Source: Pachypanchax playfairii (Eukaryota > Chordata > Actinopteri > Cyprinodontiformes > Aplocheilidae). Taken from it: a stretch of DNA of 64,000 nt. The stretch covers positions 1,509,917 through 1,573,916 of the forward strand of contig SSNP01000091.1 in assembly GCA_006937955.1 (NCBI GenBank), given 5' to 3'. The notes beneath the pieces are model-generated. The model saw only the letters and a program-made list of their open reading frames with translations, had not been told where the DNA came from and ran no database searches. A program made the translations under genes and the position numbers. The stretch's first letter is position 1. Every line of letters starts with the position of its first letter. Positions 35,473-48,500 of the stretch are shown one piece after another.

Positions 35473-36633
35473 TTAAACCTATCAAAGGCTTTTCTGCATC
35501 CAATGATAGAATTGTGGTTTCAAGATTTCTAATGTATGCAAATTCTATTAAATTAAATAATCTATGTGTATTTGTGGATGAATACTTCCCTTTTATGAAA
35601 CCAGTTTGATCAGGATGAATTATGGCAGGTGTAACCTTCTCTAATCTATTAGCTAAAGCTTTCCATATCATTTTAAGGTCTACATTAATTAGGGAAATAG
35701 GACGGTAACTAGTTGGAAAGAGGGTCTTTACCAGGTTTTAGCAGGAGACTAATGTTGGCAGTATTCATGTTTGCTGGTATTCTGTCATTTTTCTTTATTT
35801 CCTGCAACATTCTCTGGAATGCTGGTGCCAGTACAGTCCAGAATTCTTTATAGGACTCAGTTGGAAACCCATCTGGACCTGGAGCCTTTTTGTTTGGCAT
35901 GATTTTAGGGGCTTCAGCTGATGTTAGTGGTGAATCCAGGGTTGTTGTTTGGTCATTTGATAATTTAGGAATTGTTATTTTATCGAGAAACTGGTGGATC
36001 TCTTCATCTGATGGATTTATCTGTGGAGAATATAAAGTCTTGTTAAAGTCTCTGAAAGTGTTGTTAATTTTTTTCAGGGTCGTAGACATTATTACCTGTT
36101 ACGTCTTGATCGGCGCTTATTGTTGTTTTTTCTTTATTTTTAACTGATTGGCTAGAAACTGATCTAATTTGTTGCTGTTGTCAAAATTTTCAAGACGAAG
36201 TTTTTGTACTAAGAATTTCATCTATTTATTAATTATTTCATTTAGTTCTAGTACTGCTTTTCGTATTTTGTTCAGTGTTTCTTCTTCTTAAGAGGAAATG
36301 TAGGTTTCTTCTAAGAATTTAATATTTGTTTTCTTTTTCTATGATGAGGAGATTATTGGACCTCTCATCACTGCTTCCCAGAGCACAGATGCTGATGTTC
36401 CTGGTAAATCATTACATTCTAAATAGAAAGACCACTCATTTTTAAAATTCTCAATAAACAGTTCATCTTTCAGCAGTGATGTATTAAACCTCCAGTTTTG
36501 AATTGGCAGAATTACTGTTCAATTATTTAGAGTTAAAGACACAGGAGCATGATCGCTGACAGCTATAGGGTGGATCTTAGTGTATGAAATGTCATGCAGT
36601 AGTGAGCTACTGACGATAAACTAATCCAGATAA
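35473..36633 (-). mobile_element. L1-type LINE fragment, endonuclease end to reverse transcriptase start
   Basis: Read on the minus strand from 36633 down. It holds the end of the endonuclease (HPIAVSDHAPVSLTL), then the linker (IENFKNEWSFYLE, then SASVLWEAVMRGPIIS), then the start of the reverse transcriptase (KKAPGPDGFPTESYKEFW, 36089-35709), and IHPDQTGFIKG and SLDAEK (35671-35490). These are typical vertebrate L1 ORF2 motifs. Stops and frameshifts are scattered, for example near 35712 and a lost G in the AEKAFDR segment near 35495. Neither LINE end is present: the left edge is the CCAT run and the right edge is the 30-bp array. It cannot be mobile on its own. Confidence 0.92.
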
Positions 36634-39600
36634 GTCCAGTGTCTGTTTGGTGGTGGTCGGAGGGTGCGGTGTCTGTTTGGTGGTGGTCAGAGGGTGCGGT
36701 GTCTGTTTGGTGGTGGTCGGAGGGTCCGGTAGCTGTCTGGTGGTGGTCAGAGGGTCCGGTAGCTGTTTGGTGGTGGTCGGAGGGTGCGGTGTCTGTTTGG
36801 TGGTGGTCAGAGGGTCCGGTGGCTGTTTGGTGGTGGTCGGAGGGTCTGCTGCCTGTTTGGTGGAGGTCGGAGGGTCTGCTGTCTGTTTGGTGGTGGTCGG
36901 AGGGTCCGGTGGCTGTTTGGTGGAGGTCGGAGGTTCCGGTGGCTGTTTGGTGGTGGTCGGTGGGTCTGGTGGCTCTTTGGTGGTGGTCGGAGGGTCCGGT
37001 GTCTGTTTGGTGGTGTTCAGAGGGTCCGGTAGCTGTTTGGTGGTGGTCAGAGGGTCCGGTAGCTGTTTGGTGGTGGTCAGAGGGTCCGGTAGCTGTCTGG
37101 TGGTGGTCAGAGGGTCCGGTAGCTGTTTGGTGGTGGTCGGAGGGTCCGGTAGCTGTCTGGTGGTGGTCAGAGGGTCCGGTAGCTGTTTGGTGGTGGTCAG
37201 AGGGTCGGGTAGCTGTCTGGTGGTGGTCAGAGGGTCCGGTAGCTGTTTGGTGGTGGTCGGAGGGTGCGGTGTCTGTTTGGTGGTGGTCAGAGGGTCCGGT
37301 AGCTGTTTGGTGGTGGTCGGAGGGTGCGGTGTCTGTTTGGTGGTGGTCGGAGGGTCCGGTATCTGTCTGGTGGTGGTCAGAGGGTCCGGTAGCTGTTTGG
37401 TGGTGGTCGGAGGGTGCGGTGTCTGTTTGGTGGTGGTCAGAGGGTCCGGTAGCTGTTTGGTGGTGGTCGGAGGGTGCGGTGTCTGTTTGGTGGTGGTCAG
37501 AGGGTGCGGTAGCTGTCTGGTGGTGGTCAGAGGGTCCGGTAGCTGTTTGGTGGTGGTCAGAGGGTCCGGTAGCTGTTTGGTGGTGGTCAGAGGGTCCGGT
37601 AGCTTTTTGGTGGTGGTCGGAGGGTCCGGTGGCTTTTTGGTGGTGGTCGGAGGGTTCGGTGGCTGTTTGGTGGTGGTCGGAGGGTCCGTTGGCTGTTTGG
37701 TGGAGGTCGGAGGTTCTGCTGTCTGTTTGGTGGTGGTCGGAGGGTCCGGTGGCTGTTTGGTGGTGGTCAGAGGGTCCGGTAGCTGTTTGGTGGTGGTCAG
37801 AGGGTCCGGTAGCTGTTTGGTGGTGGTCGGAGGGTCCGGTGGCTGTTTGGTGGTGGTCGGAGGGTCCGGTGGCTGTTTGGTGGTGGTCAGAGGGTCTGGT
37901 GGCTGTTTGGTGGTGGTCAGAGGGTCCGGTGGCTGTTTGGTGGTGGTCGGAGGGTCCGGTAGCTGTTTGGTGGTGGTCAGAGGGTCCGGTAGCTGTTTGG
38001 TGGTGGTCGGAGGGTCCGGTGGCTGTTTGGTGGTGGTCGGAGGGTCAGGTGTCTGTTTGGTGGTGGTCGGAGGGTCCGGTGGCTGTTTGGTGGTGGTCAG
38101 AGGGTCCGGTAGCTGTTTGGTGGTGGTCAGAGGGTCCGGTAGCTGTCTGGTGGTGGTCAGAGGGTCCGGTAGCTGTTTGGTGGTGGTCGGAGGGTCCGGT
38201 GGCTGTTTGGTGGTGGTCGGGGGGTCCGGTGGCTGTTTGGTGGAGGTCGGAGGTTCTGCTGTCTGTTTGGTGGTGGTCGGAGGGTCCGGTGGCTGTTTGG
38301 TGGTGGTCGGAGGGTCCGGTGGCTGTTTGGTGGTGGTCGGAGGGTCCGGTGGCTGTTTGGTGGTGGTCGGAGGTTCTGCTGTCTGTTTGGTGGTGGTCGG
38401 AGGGTCTGGTGGCTGTTTGGTGGTGGTCAGAGGGTCCGGTAGCTGTTTGGTGGTGGTCAGAGGGTCCGGTAGCTGTTTGGTGGTGGTCAGAGGGTCCGGT
38501 GGCTGTTTGGTGGTGGTCGGAGGGTCTGCTGCCTGTTTGGTGGAGGTCGGAGGGTCTGCTGTCTGTTTGGTGGTGGTCGGAGGGTCCGGTGGCTGTTTGG
38601 TGGTGGTCAGAGGGTCCGGTAGCTGTTTGGTGGTGGTCAGAGGGTCCGGTAGCTGTTTGGTGGTGGTCAGAGGGTCCGGTAGCTGTTTGGTGGTGGTCGG
38701 AGGGTGCGGTGTCTGTTTGGTGGTGGTCAGAGGGTCCGGTGGCTGTTTGGTGGTGGTCGGAGGGTCTGCTGCCTGTTTGGTGGAGGTCGGAGGGTCTGGT
38801 AGCTGTTTGGTGGTGGTCAGAGGGTCCGGTAGCTGTTTGGTGGTGGTCAGAGGGTCCGGTAGCTGTTTGGTGGTGGTCAGAGGGTCCGGTAGCTGTTTGG
38901 TGGTGGTCGGAGGGTGCGGTGTCTGTTTGGTGGTGGTCAGAGGGTCCGGTAGCTGTTTGGTGGTGGTCGGAGGGTGCGGTGTCTGTTTGGTGGTGGTCAG
39001 AGGGTCCGGTGGCTGTTTGGTGGTGGTCGGAGGGTCTGCTGCCTGTTTGGTGGAGGTCGGAGGGTCTGCTGTCTGTTTGGTGGTGGTCGGAGGGTCCGGT
39101 GGCTGTTTGGTGGTGTTCAGAGGGTCCGGTAGCTGTTTGGTGGTGGTCAGAGGGTCCGGTAGCTGTTTGGTGGTGGTCGGAGGGTGCGGTGTCTGTTTGG
39201 TGGTGGTCAGAGGGTCCGGTAGCTGTCTGGTGGTGGTCAGAGGGTCCGGTAGCTGTTTGGTGGTGGTCGGAGGGTGCGGTGTCTGTTTGGTGGTGGTCAG
39301 AGGGTCCGGTAGCTGTTTGGTGGTGGTCAGAGGGTCCGGTAGCTGTCTGGTGGTGGTCAGAGGGTCCGGTGGCTGTTTGGTGGTGGTCGGAGGGTCCGGT
39401 GGCTGTTTGGTGGTGGTCAGAGGGTCCGGTGGCTGTTTGGTGGAGGTCGGAGGTTCTGCTGTCTGTTTGGTGGTGGTCGGGGGGTCCGGTGGCTGTTTGG
39501 TGGTGTTCAGAGGGTCCGGTAGCTGTTTGGTGGTGGTCAGAGGGTCCGGTAGCTGTTTGGTGGTGGTCAGAGGGTCCGGTAGCTGTTTGGTGGTGGTCAG

Positions 39601-41916
39601 AGGGTCCGGTGGCTGTTTGGTGGTGGTCGGAGGGTCTGCTGCCTGTTTGGTGGAGGTCGGAGGGTCTGCTGTCTGTTTGGTGGTGGTCGGAGGGTCCGGT
39701 GGCTGTTTGGTGGAGGTCGGAGGTTCTGCTGTCTGTTTGGTGGTGGTCGGAGGGTCCGGTGGCTGTTTGGTGGTGGTCAGAGGGTCCGGTAGCTGTTTGG
39801 TGGTGGTCAGAGGGTCCGGTAGCTGTTTGGTGGTGGTCAGAGGGTCCGGTAGCTGTTTGGTGGTGGTCAGAGGGTCCGGTAGCTGTTTGGTGGTGGTCGG
39901 AGGGTGCGGTAGCTGTCTGGTGGTGGTCAGAGGGTCCGGTAGCTGTTTGGTGGTGGTCAGAGGGTCCGGTAGCTGTCTGGTGGTGGTCAGAGGGTCCGGT
40001 AGCTGTTTGGTGGTGGTCGGAGGGTGCGGTGTCTGTTTGGTGGTGGTCGGAGGGTCCGGTGGCTGTCTGGTGGTGGTCGGAGGGTGCGGTGTCTGTTTGG
40101 TGGTGGTCAGAGGGTCCGGTAGCTGTTTGGTGGTGGTCGGAGGGTGCGGTGTCTGTTTGGTGGTGGTCGGAGGGTCCGGTGGCTGTTTGGTGGTGTTCAG
40201 AGGGTCCGGTAGCTGTCTGGTGGTGGTCAGAGGGTCCGGTAGCTGTTTGGTGGTGGTCGGAGGGTGCGGTGTCTGTTTGGTGGTGGTCAGAGGGTCCGGT
40301 GGCTGTTTGGTGGTGGTCGGAGGGTCCGGTGGCTGTTTGGTGGAGGTCGGAGGGTCTGCTGTCTGTTTGGTGGTGGTCGGAGGGTCCGGTGGCTGTTTGG
40401 TGGTGTTCAGAGGGTCCGGTAGCTGTTTGGTGGTGGTCGGAGGGTGCGGTGTCTGTTTGGTGGTGGTCAGAGGGTCCGGTAGCTGTTTGGTGGTGGTCGG
40501 AGGGTGCGGTGTCTGTTTGGTGGTGGTCAGAGGGTCCGGTAGCTGTCTGGTGGTGGTCAGAGGGTCCGGTAGCTGTTTGGTGGTGGTTAGAGGGTCCGGT
40601 TCCTGTTTGGTGGTGGTCGGAGGGTGCGGTGTCTGTTTGGTGGTGGTCAGAGGGTCCGGTAGCTGTCTGGTGGTGGTCAGAGGGTCCGGTAGCTGTTTGG
40701 TGGTGGTCAGAGGGTCCGGTAGCTGTTTGGTGGTGGTCGGAGGGTGCGGTGTCTGTTTGGTGGTGGTCAGAGGGTCCGGTAGCTGTCTGGTGGTGGTCAG
40801 AGGGTCCGGTAGCTGTTTGGTGGTGGTCAGAGGGTCCGGTAGCTGTTTGGTGGTGGTCAGAGGGTCCGGTAGCTGTTTGGTGGTGGTCGGAGGGTGCGGT
40901 GTCTGTTTGGTGGTGGTCAGAGGGTCCGGTGGCTGTTTGGTGGTGGTCGGAGGGTCTGCTGCCTGTTTGGTGGAGGTCGGAGGGTCTGCTGTCTGTTTGG
41001 TGGTGGTCGGAGGGTCCGGTGGCTGTCTGGTGGTGGTCAGAGGGTCCGGTAGCTGTTTGGTGGTGGTCGGAGGGTGCGGTGGCTGTCTGGTGGTGGTCGG
41101 AGGGTGCGGTAGCTGTTTGGTGGTGGTCAGAGGGTGCGGTGTCTGTTTGGTGGTGGTCGGAGGGTGCGGTGTCTGTTTGGTGGTGGTCAGAGGGTCCGGT
41201 AGCTGTCTGGTGGTGGTCAGAGGGTCCGGTAGCTGTTTGGTGGTGGTCGGAGGGTTCGGTGTCTGTCTGGTGGTGGTCGGAGGGTCCGGTGGGTGTCTGG
41301 TGGTGGTCAGAGGGTGCGGTGGCTGTTTGGTGGTGGTCGGAGGGTGCGGTGTCTGTTTGGTGGTGGTCAGAGGGTCCGGTAGCTGTGTGGTGGTGGTCAG
41401 AGGGTCCGGTAGCTGTTTGGTGGTGGTCGGAGGGTCCGTTGGATGTTTGGTGGTGGTCGGAGGGTCCGGTAGCTGTTTGGTGGTGGTCAGAGGGTCCGGT
41501 AGCTGTTTGGTGGTGGTCGGAGGGTGCGGTGTCTGTTTGGTGGTGGTCAGAGGGTGCGGTAGCTGTCTGGTGGTGGTCAGAGGGTGCGGTAGCTGTTTGG
41601 TGGTGGTCAGAGGGTCCGGTAGCTGTCTGGTGGTGGTCAGAGGGTCCGGTAGCTGTTTGGTGGTGGTCGGAGGGTGCGGTGTCTGTTTGGTGGTGGTCAG
41701 AGGGTCCGGTAGCTGTCTGGTGGTGGTCAGAGGGTCCGGTAGCTGTTTGGTGGTGGTCGGAGGGTTCGGTGGCTGTTTGGTGGTGGTCGGAGGGTCCGTT
41801 GGCTGTTTGGTGGTGCTCGAAGGGTCTGGTGGCTCTTTGGTGGTGGTCGGAGGGTCCGGTGTCTGTTTGGTGGTGCTCGAAGGGTCCGGTGGCTGTTTGG
41901 TGGTGGTCGGAGGGTC
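36634..41916. repeat. 5.3-kb minisatellite, G-rich 30-bp unit, phase-perfect
   Basis: About 176 copies of a 30-bp unit made of GTCCGGTAGCTGTTT then GGTGGTGGTCAGAGG. Substitutions concentrate at a few sites (TCC/TGC/TCT, AGC/GTC/GGC, A/G before GAGG). All units stay in the same 30-bp register from first to last, so there is no net indel. Two plus-strand frames are open for about 1,770-1,810 codons (VWWWSEGPVA and CLVVVGGSGS peptides) but start only at GTG or TTG codons, since the unit has no ATG, and variants are mostly amino-acid changing. I regard it as non-coding. The plus strand is strongly G-rich with many GG and GGG runs. Confidence 0.95.
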
Positions 41917-42568
41917 ATTACAAGGTTCAAATCAGCTGACTTGTCCCAACATGGAGGAGCAACAGATCTGCTCTCAGGTCCATAATCCTAGGCCAGATAA
42001 CTGCTTGAGACCAAAACTCACCCGAACTCAGAGAAAAACTTTCACCTTTTTAATTTCAGCCTGCTGGAGTCAGTAATATTTTGAAGCTATCAACCTTTGT
42101 TTGTTTTTTTAGGAACTTCGTCATCAGACCAAAGATGACAGAGAGACTTGTGGGAAAGCCACGATGAGCTTTCTGTGAAAAGAGACAAGAACTACAAAGT
42201 GAAACTGGAACTAAAACACAGAATCCAGTAAAACAGAACAGTAAGATAATCTGGCACTCCCTCAGAGCTGATGTGTTCAGTAATCACTTCAAACTTTAAC
42301 TATGAATCATAATTTACAGAACAAAGAGAGAGAACATATGGCCAAGCTTAAAATAAATCTGTACACCAGATGGACTTACACCAAGCATGCAATCACTTCT
42401 CTAACCTCTAAAGGAGGCAAATTTAAGGAAAATCTGTTGTTGCATCAAAATGGCTTGTGCTTTTTCTGCAGGGGGGGGGCTCAAAATCAACCAATCATCA
42501 TCCTTCAGAAAACATTACTGTCCCACTGGAAACCGCTGTTTTAATCCCACCTTCATCATGGTAACCTG
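41917..42568. other. unique spacer between arrays 4 and 5
   Basis: Mixed sequence with a G10 run near 42470. No gene or known repeat was recognised. Confidence 0.5.
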
Positions 42569-45500
42569 CATGACCTCACGCATGACCTCACGCATGACCT
42601 CACGCATGACCTCACGAAGGACTTCAAACATGACCTCACACATGACCTCACGCATGACCTCACGCATGACCTCACGCATGACCTCACGCATGACCTCACG
42701 CATGACCTCACGAAGGACTTCAAACATGACCTCACACATGACCTCACGCATGACCTCACGCATGACCTCACGCATGACCTCACACATGACCTCACGCATG
42801 ACCTCACACATGACCTCACGCATGACCTCACGCATGACCTCACACATGACCTCACGCATGACCTCACACATGACCTCACGCATGACCTCACGCATGACCT
42901 CACGCATGACCTCACATATGACCTCACATATGACCTCGCGCATGACCTCACGCATGACCTCGCGCATGACCTCGCGCATTACCTCACGCATGACCTCACG
43001 CATGACCTCACACATGACCTCACGCATGACCTCACACATGACCTCACGCATGACCTCACGCATGACCTCACATATGACCTCACATATGACCTCGCGCATG
43101 ACCTCACGCATGACCTCACGCATGACCTCACGCATGACCTCGCGCATGACCTCGCGCATGACCTCACGCATGACCTCACATATGACCTCACGCATGACCT
43201 CACGCATGACCTCACACATGACCTCGCGCATGACCTCACGCATGACCTCACGCATGACCTCACGCATGACCTCACGCATGACCTCGCGCAGGACTTCAAA
43301 CATGACCTCACGCATGACCTCACGCATGACCTCACGCATGACCTCACATATGACCTCACATATGACCTCACGCATGACCTCACGCATGACCTCGCGCATG
43401 ACCTCACGCATGACCTCACGCATGACCTCACGCATGACCTCACGCATGACCTCACGCATGACCTCACACATGACCTCACGAAGGACTTCAAACATGACCT
43501 CACACATGACCTCACGCATGACCTCACGCATGACCTCACATATGACCTCACATATGACCTCGCGCATGACCTCACGCATGACCTCGCGCATGACCTCGCG
43601 CATGACCTCACGCATGACCTCACGCATGACCTCACGCATGACCTCACGCATGACCTCACGCATGACCTCACACATGACCTCACGCATGACCTCACGCATG
43701 ACCTCACGAAGGACTTCAAACATGACCTCACGCATGACCTCACGCATGACCTCACGCATGACCTCACGAAGGACCTCAAACATGACCTCACGCATGACCT
43801 CACGCATGACCTCACGCATGACCTCACATATGACCTCACATATGACCTCGCGCATGACCTCACGCATGACCTCGCGCATGACCTCACGCATGACCTCGCG
43901 CATGACCTCGCGCATTACCTCACGCATGACCTCACGCATGACCTCACACATGACCTCACGCAGGACTTCAAACATGACCTCACGCATGACCTCACGCATG
44001 ACCTCACGCATGACCTCACATATGACCTCACATATGACCTCGCGCATGACCTCACGCATGACCTCGCGCATGACCTCGCGCATTACCTCACGCATGACCT
44101 CACGCATGACCTCACACATGACCTCACGCATGACCTCACACATGACCTCACGCATGACCTCACGCATGACCTCACGCATGACCTCACATATGACCTCACA
44201 CATGACCTCGCGCATGACCTCACGCATGACCTCGCGCATGACCTCGCGCATGACCTCGCGCATGACCTCGCGCATGACCTCACGCATGACCTCACGCATG
44301 ACCTCACACATGACCTCACGCATGACCTCACACATGACCTCACGCATGACCTCACGCATGACCTCACATATGACCTCACATATGACCTCGCGCATGACCT
44401 CACGCATGACCTCGCGCATGACCTCGCGCATGACCTCGCGCATGACCTCGCGCATTACCTCACGCATGACCTCACGTATGACCTCACACATGACCTCACG
44501 CATGACCTCAAGCATGACCTCACGCATGACCTCACGCATGACCGCACGCATGACCTCACGCATGACCTCACACATGACCTCACGCATGACCTCACACATG
44601 ACCTCACGCATGACCTCGCGCATGACCTCGCGCATGACCTCGCGCATGACCTCACACATGACCTCACACATGACCTCACGAAGGACTTCAAACATGACCT
44701 CACGCATGACCTCACGCATGACCTCACGCATGACCTCACGTATGACCTCACGTATGACCTCACATATGACCTCACATATGACCTCGCGCATGACCTCACG
44801 CATGACCTCGCGCATGACCTCGCGCATTACCTCACGCATGACCTCACGCATGACCTCACACATGACCTCACGCATGACCTCACACATGACCTCACGCATG
44901 ACCTCACGCATGACCTCACATATGACCTCACATATGACCTCGCGCATGACCTCACGCATGACCTCGCGCATGACCTCGCGCATTACCTCACGCATGACCT
45001 CACGCATGACCTCACACATGACCTCACGAAGGACTTCAAACATGACCTCACACATGACCTCACGCATGACCTCACCCATGACCTCACACATGACCTCACA
45101 CATGACCTCACGCATGACCTCACACATGACCTCACGCATGACCTCAGGAAGGACTTCAAACATGACCTCACTCATGACCTCACGCATGACCTCACGCATG
45201 ACCTCACATATGACCTCACATATGACCTCGCGCATGACCTCACGCATGACCTCGCGCATGACCTCGCGCATTACCTCACGCATGACCTCACGCATGACCT
45301 CGCGCATGACCTCGCGCATGACCTCACACATGACCTCACGAAGGACTTCAAACATGACCTCACGCATGACCTCACGCATGACCTCACGCATGACCTCACG
45401 CATGACCTCACATATGACCTCACATATGACCTCGCGCATGACCTCACGCATGACCTCGCGCATGACCTCGCACATGACCTCACGCATGACCTCACGCATG

Positions 45501-48500
45501 ACCTCACACATGACCTCACGAAGGACTTCAAACATGACCTCACACATGACCTCACGCATGACCTCACGCCTGACCACACGCATGACCTCACGCATGACCT
45601 CACGCATGACCTCACATATGACCTCACATATGACCTCGCGCATGACCTCACGCATGACCTCGCGCATGACCTCGCGCATTACCTCACGCATGACCTCACG
45701 CATGACCTCACGCATGACCTCACGCATGACCTCACACATGACCTCACGCATGACCTCACGCATGACCTCACGAAGGACTTCAAACATGACCTCACGCATG
45801 ACCTCACGCATGACCTCACGCATGACCTCAGGAAGGACTTCAAACATGACCTCACACATGACCTCACGCATGACCTCACGCATGACCTCACGCATGACCT
45901 CACGCATGACCTCACGAAGGACCTCAAACATGACCTCACGCATGACCTCACGCATGACCTCACGCATGACCTCACACATGACCTCACTCATGACCTCACA
46001 CATGACCTCACATATGACCTCGCGCATGACCTCACGCATGACCTCGCGCATGACCTCGCGCATGACCTCGCGCATGACCTCGCGCATTACCTCACGCATG
46101 ACCTCACGCATGACCTCACACATGACCTCACGCATGACCTCACACATGACCTCACGCATGACCTCACGCATGACCTCACGCATGACCTCACGCATGACCT
46201 CACATATGACCTCACATATGACCTCGCGCATGACCTCACGCATGACCTCACGCATGACCTCGCGCATGACCTCGCGCATGACCTCGCGCATTACCTCACG
46301 CATGACCTCACGCATGACCTCACACATGACCTCACGCATGACCTCACACATGACCTCACGCATGACCTCACGCATGACCTCACGCATGACCTCACATATG
46401 ACCTCACATATGACCTCGCGCATGACCTCACGCATGACCTCACGCATGACCTCACGCATGACCTCACGAAGGACCTCAAACATGACCTCACGCATGACCT
46501 CACGCATGACCTCACACATGACCTCACGCATGACCTCACACATGACCTCACGCATGACCTCACATATGACCTCACATATGACCTCGCGCATGACCTCACG
46601 CATGACCTCACGAAGGACTTCAAACATGACCTCGCGCATGACCTCGCGCATTACCTCACGCATGACCTCACGCATGACCTCACACATGACCTCACGCATG
46701 ACCTCGCGCATTACCTCACGCATGACCTCACGCATGACCTCACACATGACCTCACGAAGGACTTCAAACATGACCTCACGCATGACCTCACGCATGACCT
46801 CACACATGACCTCACGCATGACCTCACGCATGACCTCACATATGACCTCACATATGACCTCGCGCATGACCTCACGCATGACCTCACGCATGACCTCACG
46901 CATGACCTCGCGCATGACCTCACGCATGACCTCACGCATGACCTCACACATGACCTCACGCATGACCTCACGCATGACCTCACGAAGGACTTCAAACATG
47001 ACCTCACGCATGACCTCACATATGACCTCACGCATGACCTCACATATGACCTCACATATGACCTCACGCATGACCTCGCGCATGACCTCGCGCATGACCT
47101 CGCGCATGACCTCACGCATGACCTCACGCATGACCTCACGCATGACCTCACGCATGACCTCACGAATGACTTCAAACATGACCTCACATATGACCTCACA
47201 TATGACCTCGCGCATGACCTCACGCATGACCTCGCGCATGACCTCGCGCATTACCTCACGCCTGACCTCACGCATGACCTCACGCATGACCTCACGAATG
47301 ACTTCAAATATGACCTCACACATGACCTCACGCATGACCTCACGCATGACCTCACGCATGACCTCACGCATGACCTCGCGCATGACCTCGCGCATGACCT
47401 CGCGCATTACCTCACGCATGACCTCACGCATGACCTCACACATGACCTCACGAAGGACTTCAAACATGACCTCACACATGACCTCACGCATGACCTCACG
47501 CATGACCTCACATATGACCTCACGCATGACCTCACATATGACCTCACATATGACCTCACGCATGACCTCGCGCATGACCTCGCGCATGACCTCGCGCATG
47601 ACCTCACGCATGACCTCACGAAGGACTTCAAACATGACCTCACACATGACCTCACGCATGACCTCACGCATGACCTCACGCATGACCTCACACATGACCT
47701 CACGCATGACCTCACATATGACCTCACATATGACCTCACGCATGACCTCACGCATGACCTCACGCATGACCTCACGCATGACCTCACGAAGGACTTCAAA
47801 CATGACCTCACGCATGACCTCACGCATGACCTCACACATGACCTCGCGCATGACCTCACGCATGACCTCGCGCATGACCTCGCGCATGACCTCACGCATG
47901 ACCTCACGCATGACCTCACGCATGACCTCACGCATGACCTCACGCATGACCTCACACATGACCTCACGCATGACCTCGCGCATGACCTCACGCATGACCT
48001 CACGCATGACCTCACGAAGGACTTCAAACATGACCTCACGCATGACCTCACGCATGACCTCACACATGACCTCACGCATGACCTCACGCAGGACTTCAAA
48101 CATGACCTCACACATGACCTCACGCATGACCTCACGCATGACCTCACATATGACCTCACGCATGACCTCACGCATGACCTCACGCATGACCTCACACATG
48201 ACCTCACGAAGGACTTCAAACATGACCTCACGAAGGACTTCAAACATGACCTCACGCATGACCTCACACATGACCTCACGCATGACCTCACATATGACCT
48301 CACGCATGACCTCACATATGACCTCACATATGACCTCACGCATGACCTCGCGCATGACCTCGCGCATGACCTCGCGCATGACCTCACACATGACCTCACG
48401 CATGACCTCACGAATGACTTCACACATGACCTCACGCATGACCTCACGCATGACCTCACGCATGACCTCACGCATGACCTCACGCATGACCTCACATATG

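Noticed and set aside
36639..42076. Frames of 1,766 and 1,809 codons giving Trp-rich and Gly/Val-rich repeat peptides
   Set aside because: They start at GTG or TTG, no ATG exists in the unit, two frames are equally open and variants are mainly amino-acid changing.
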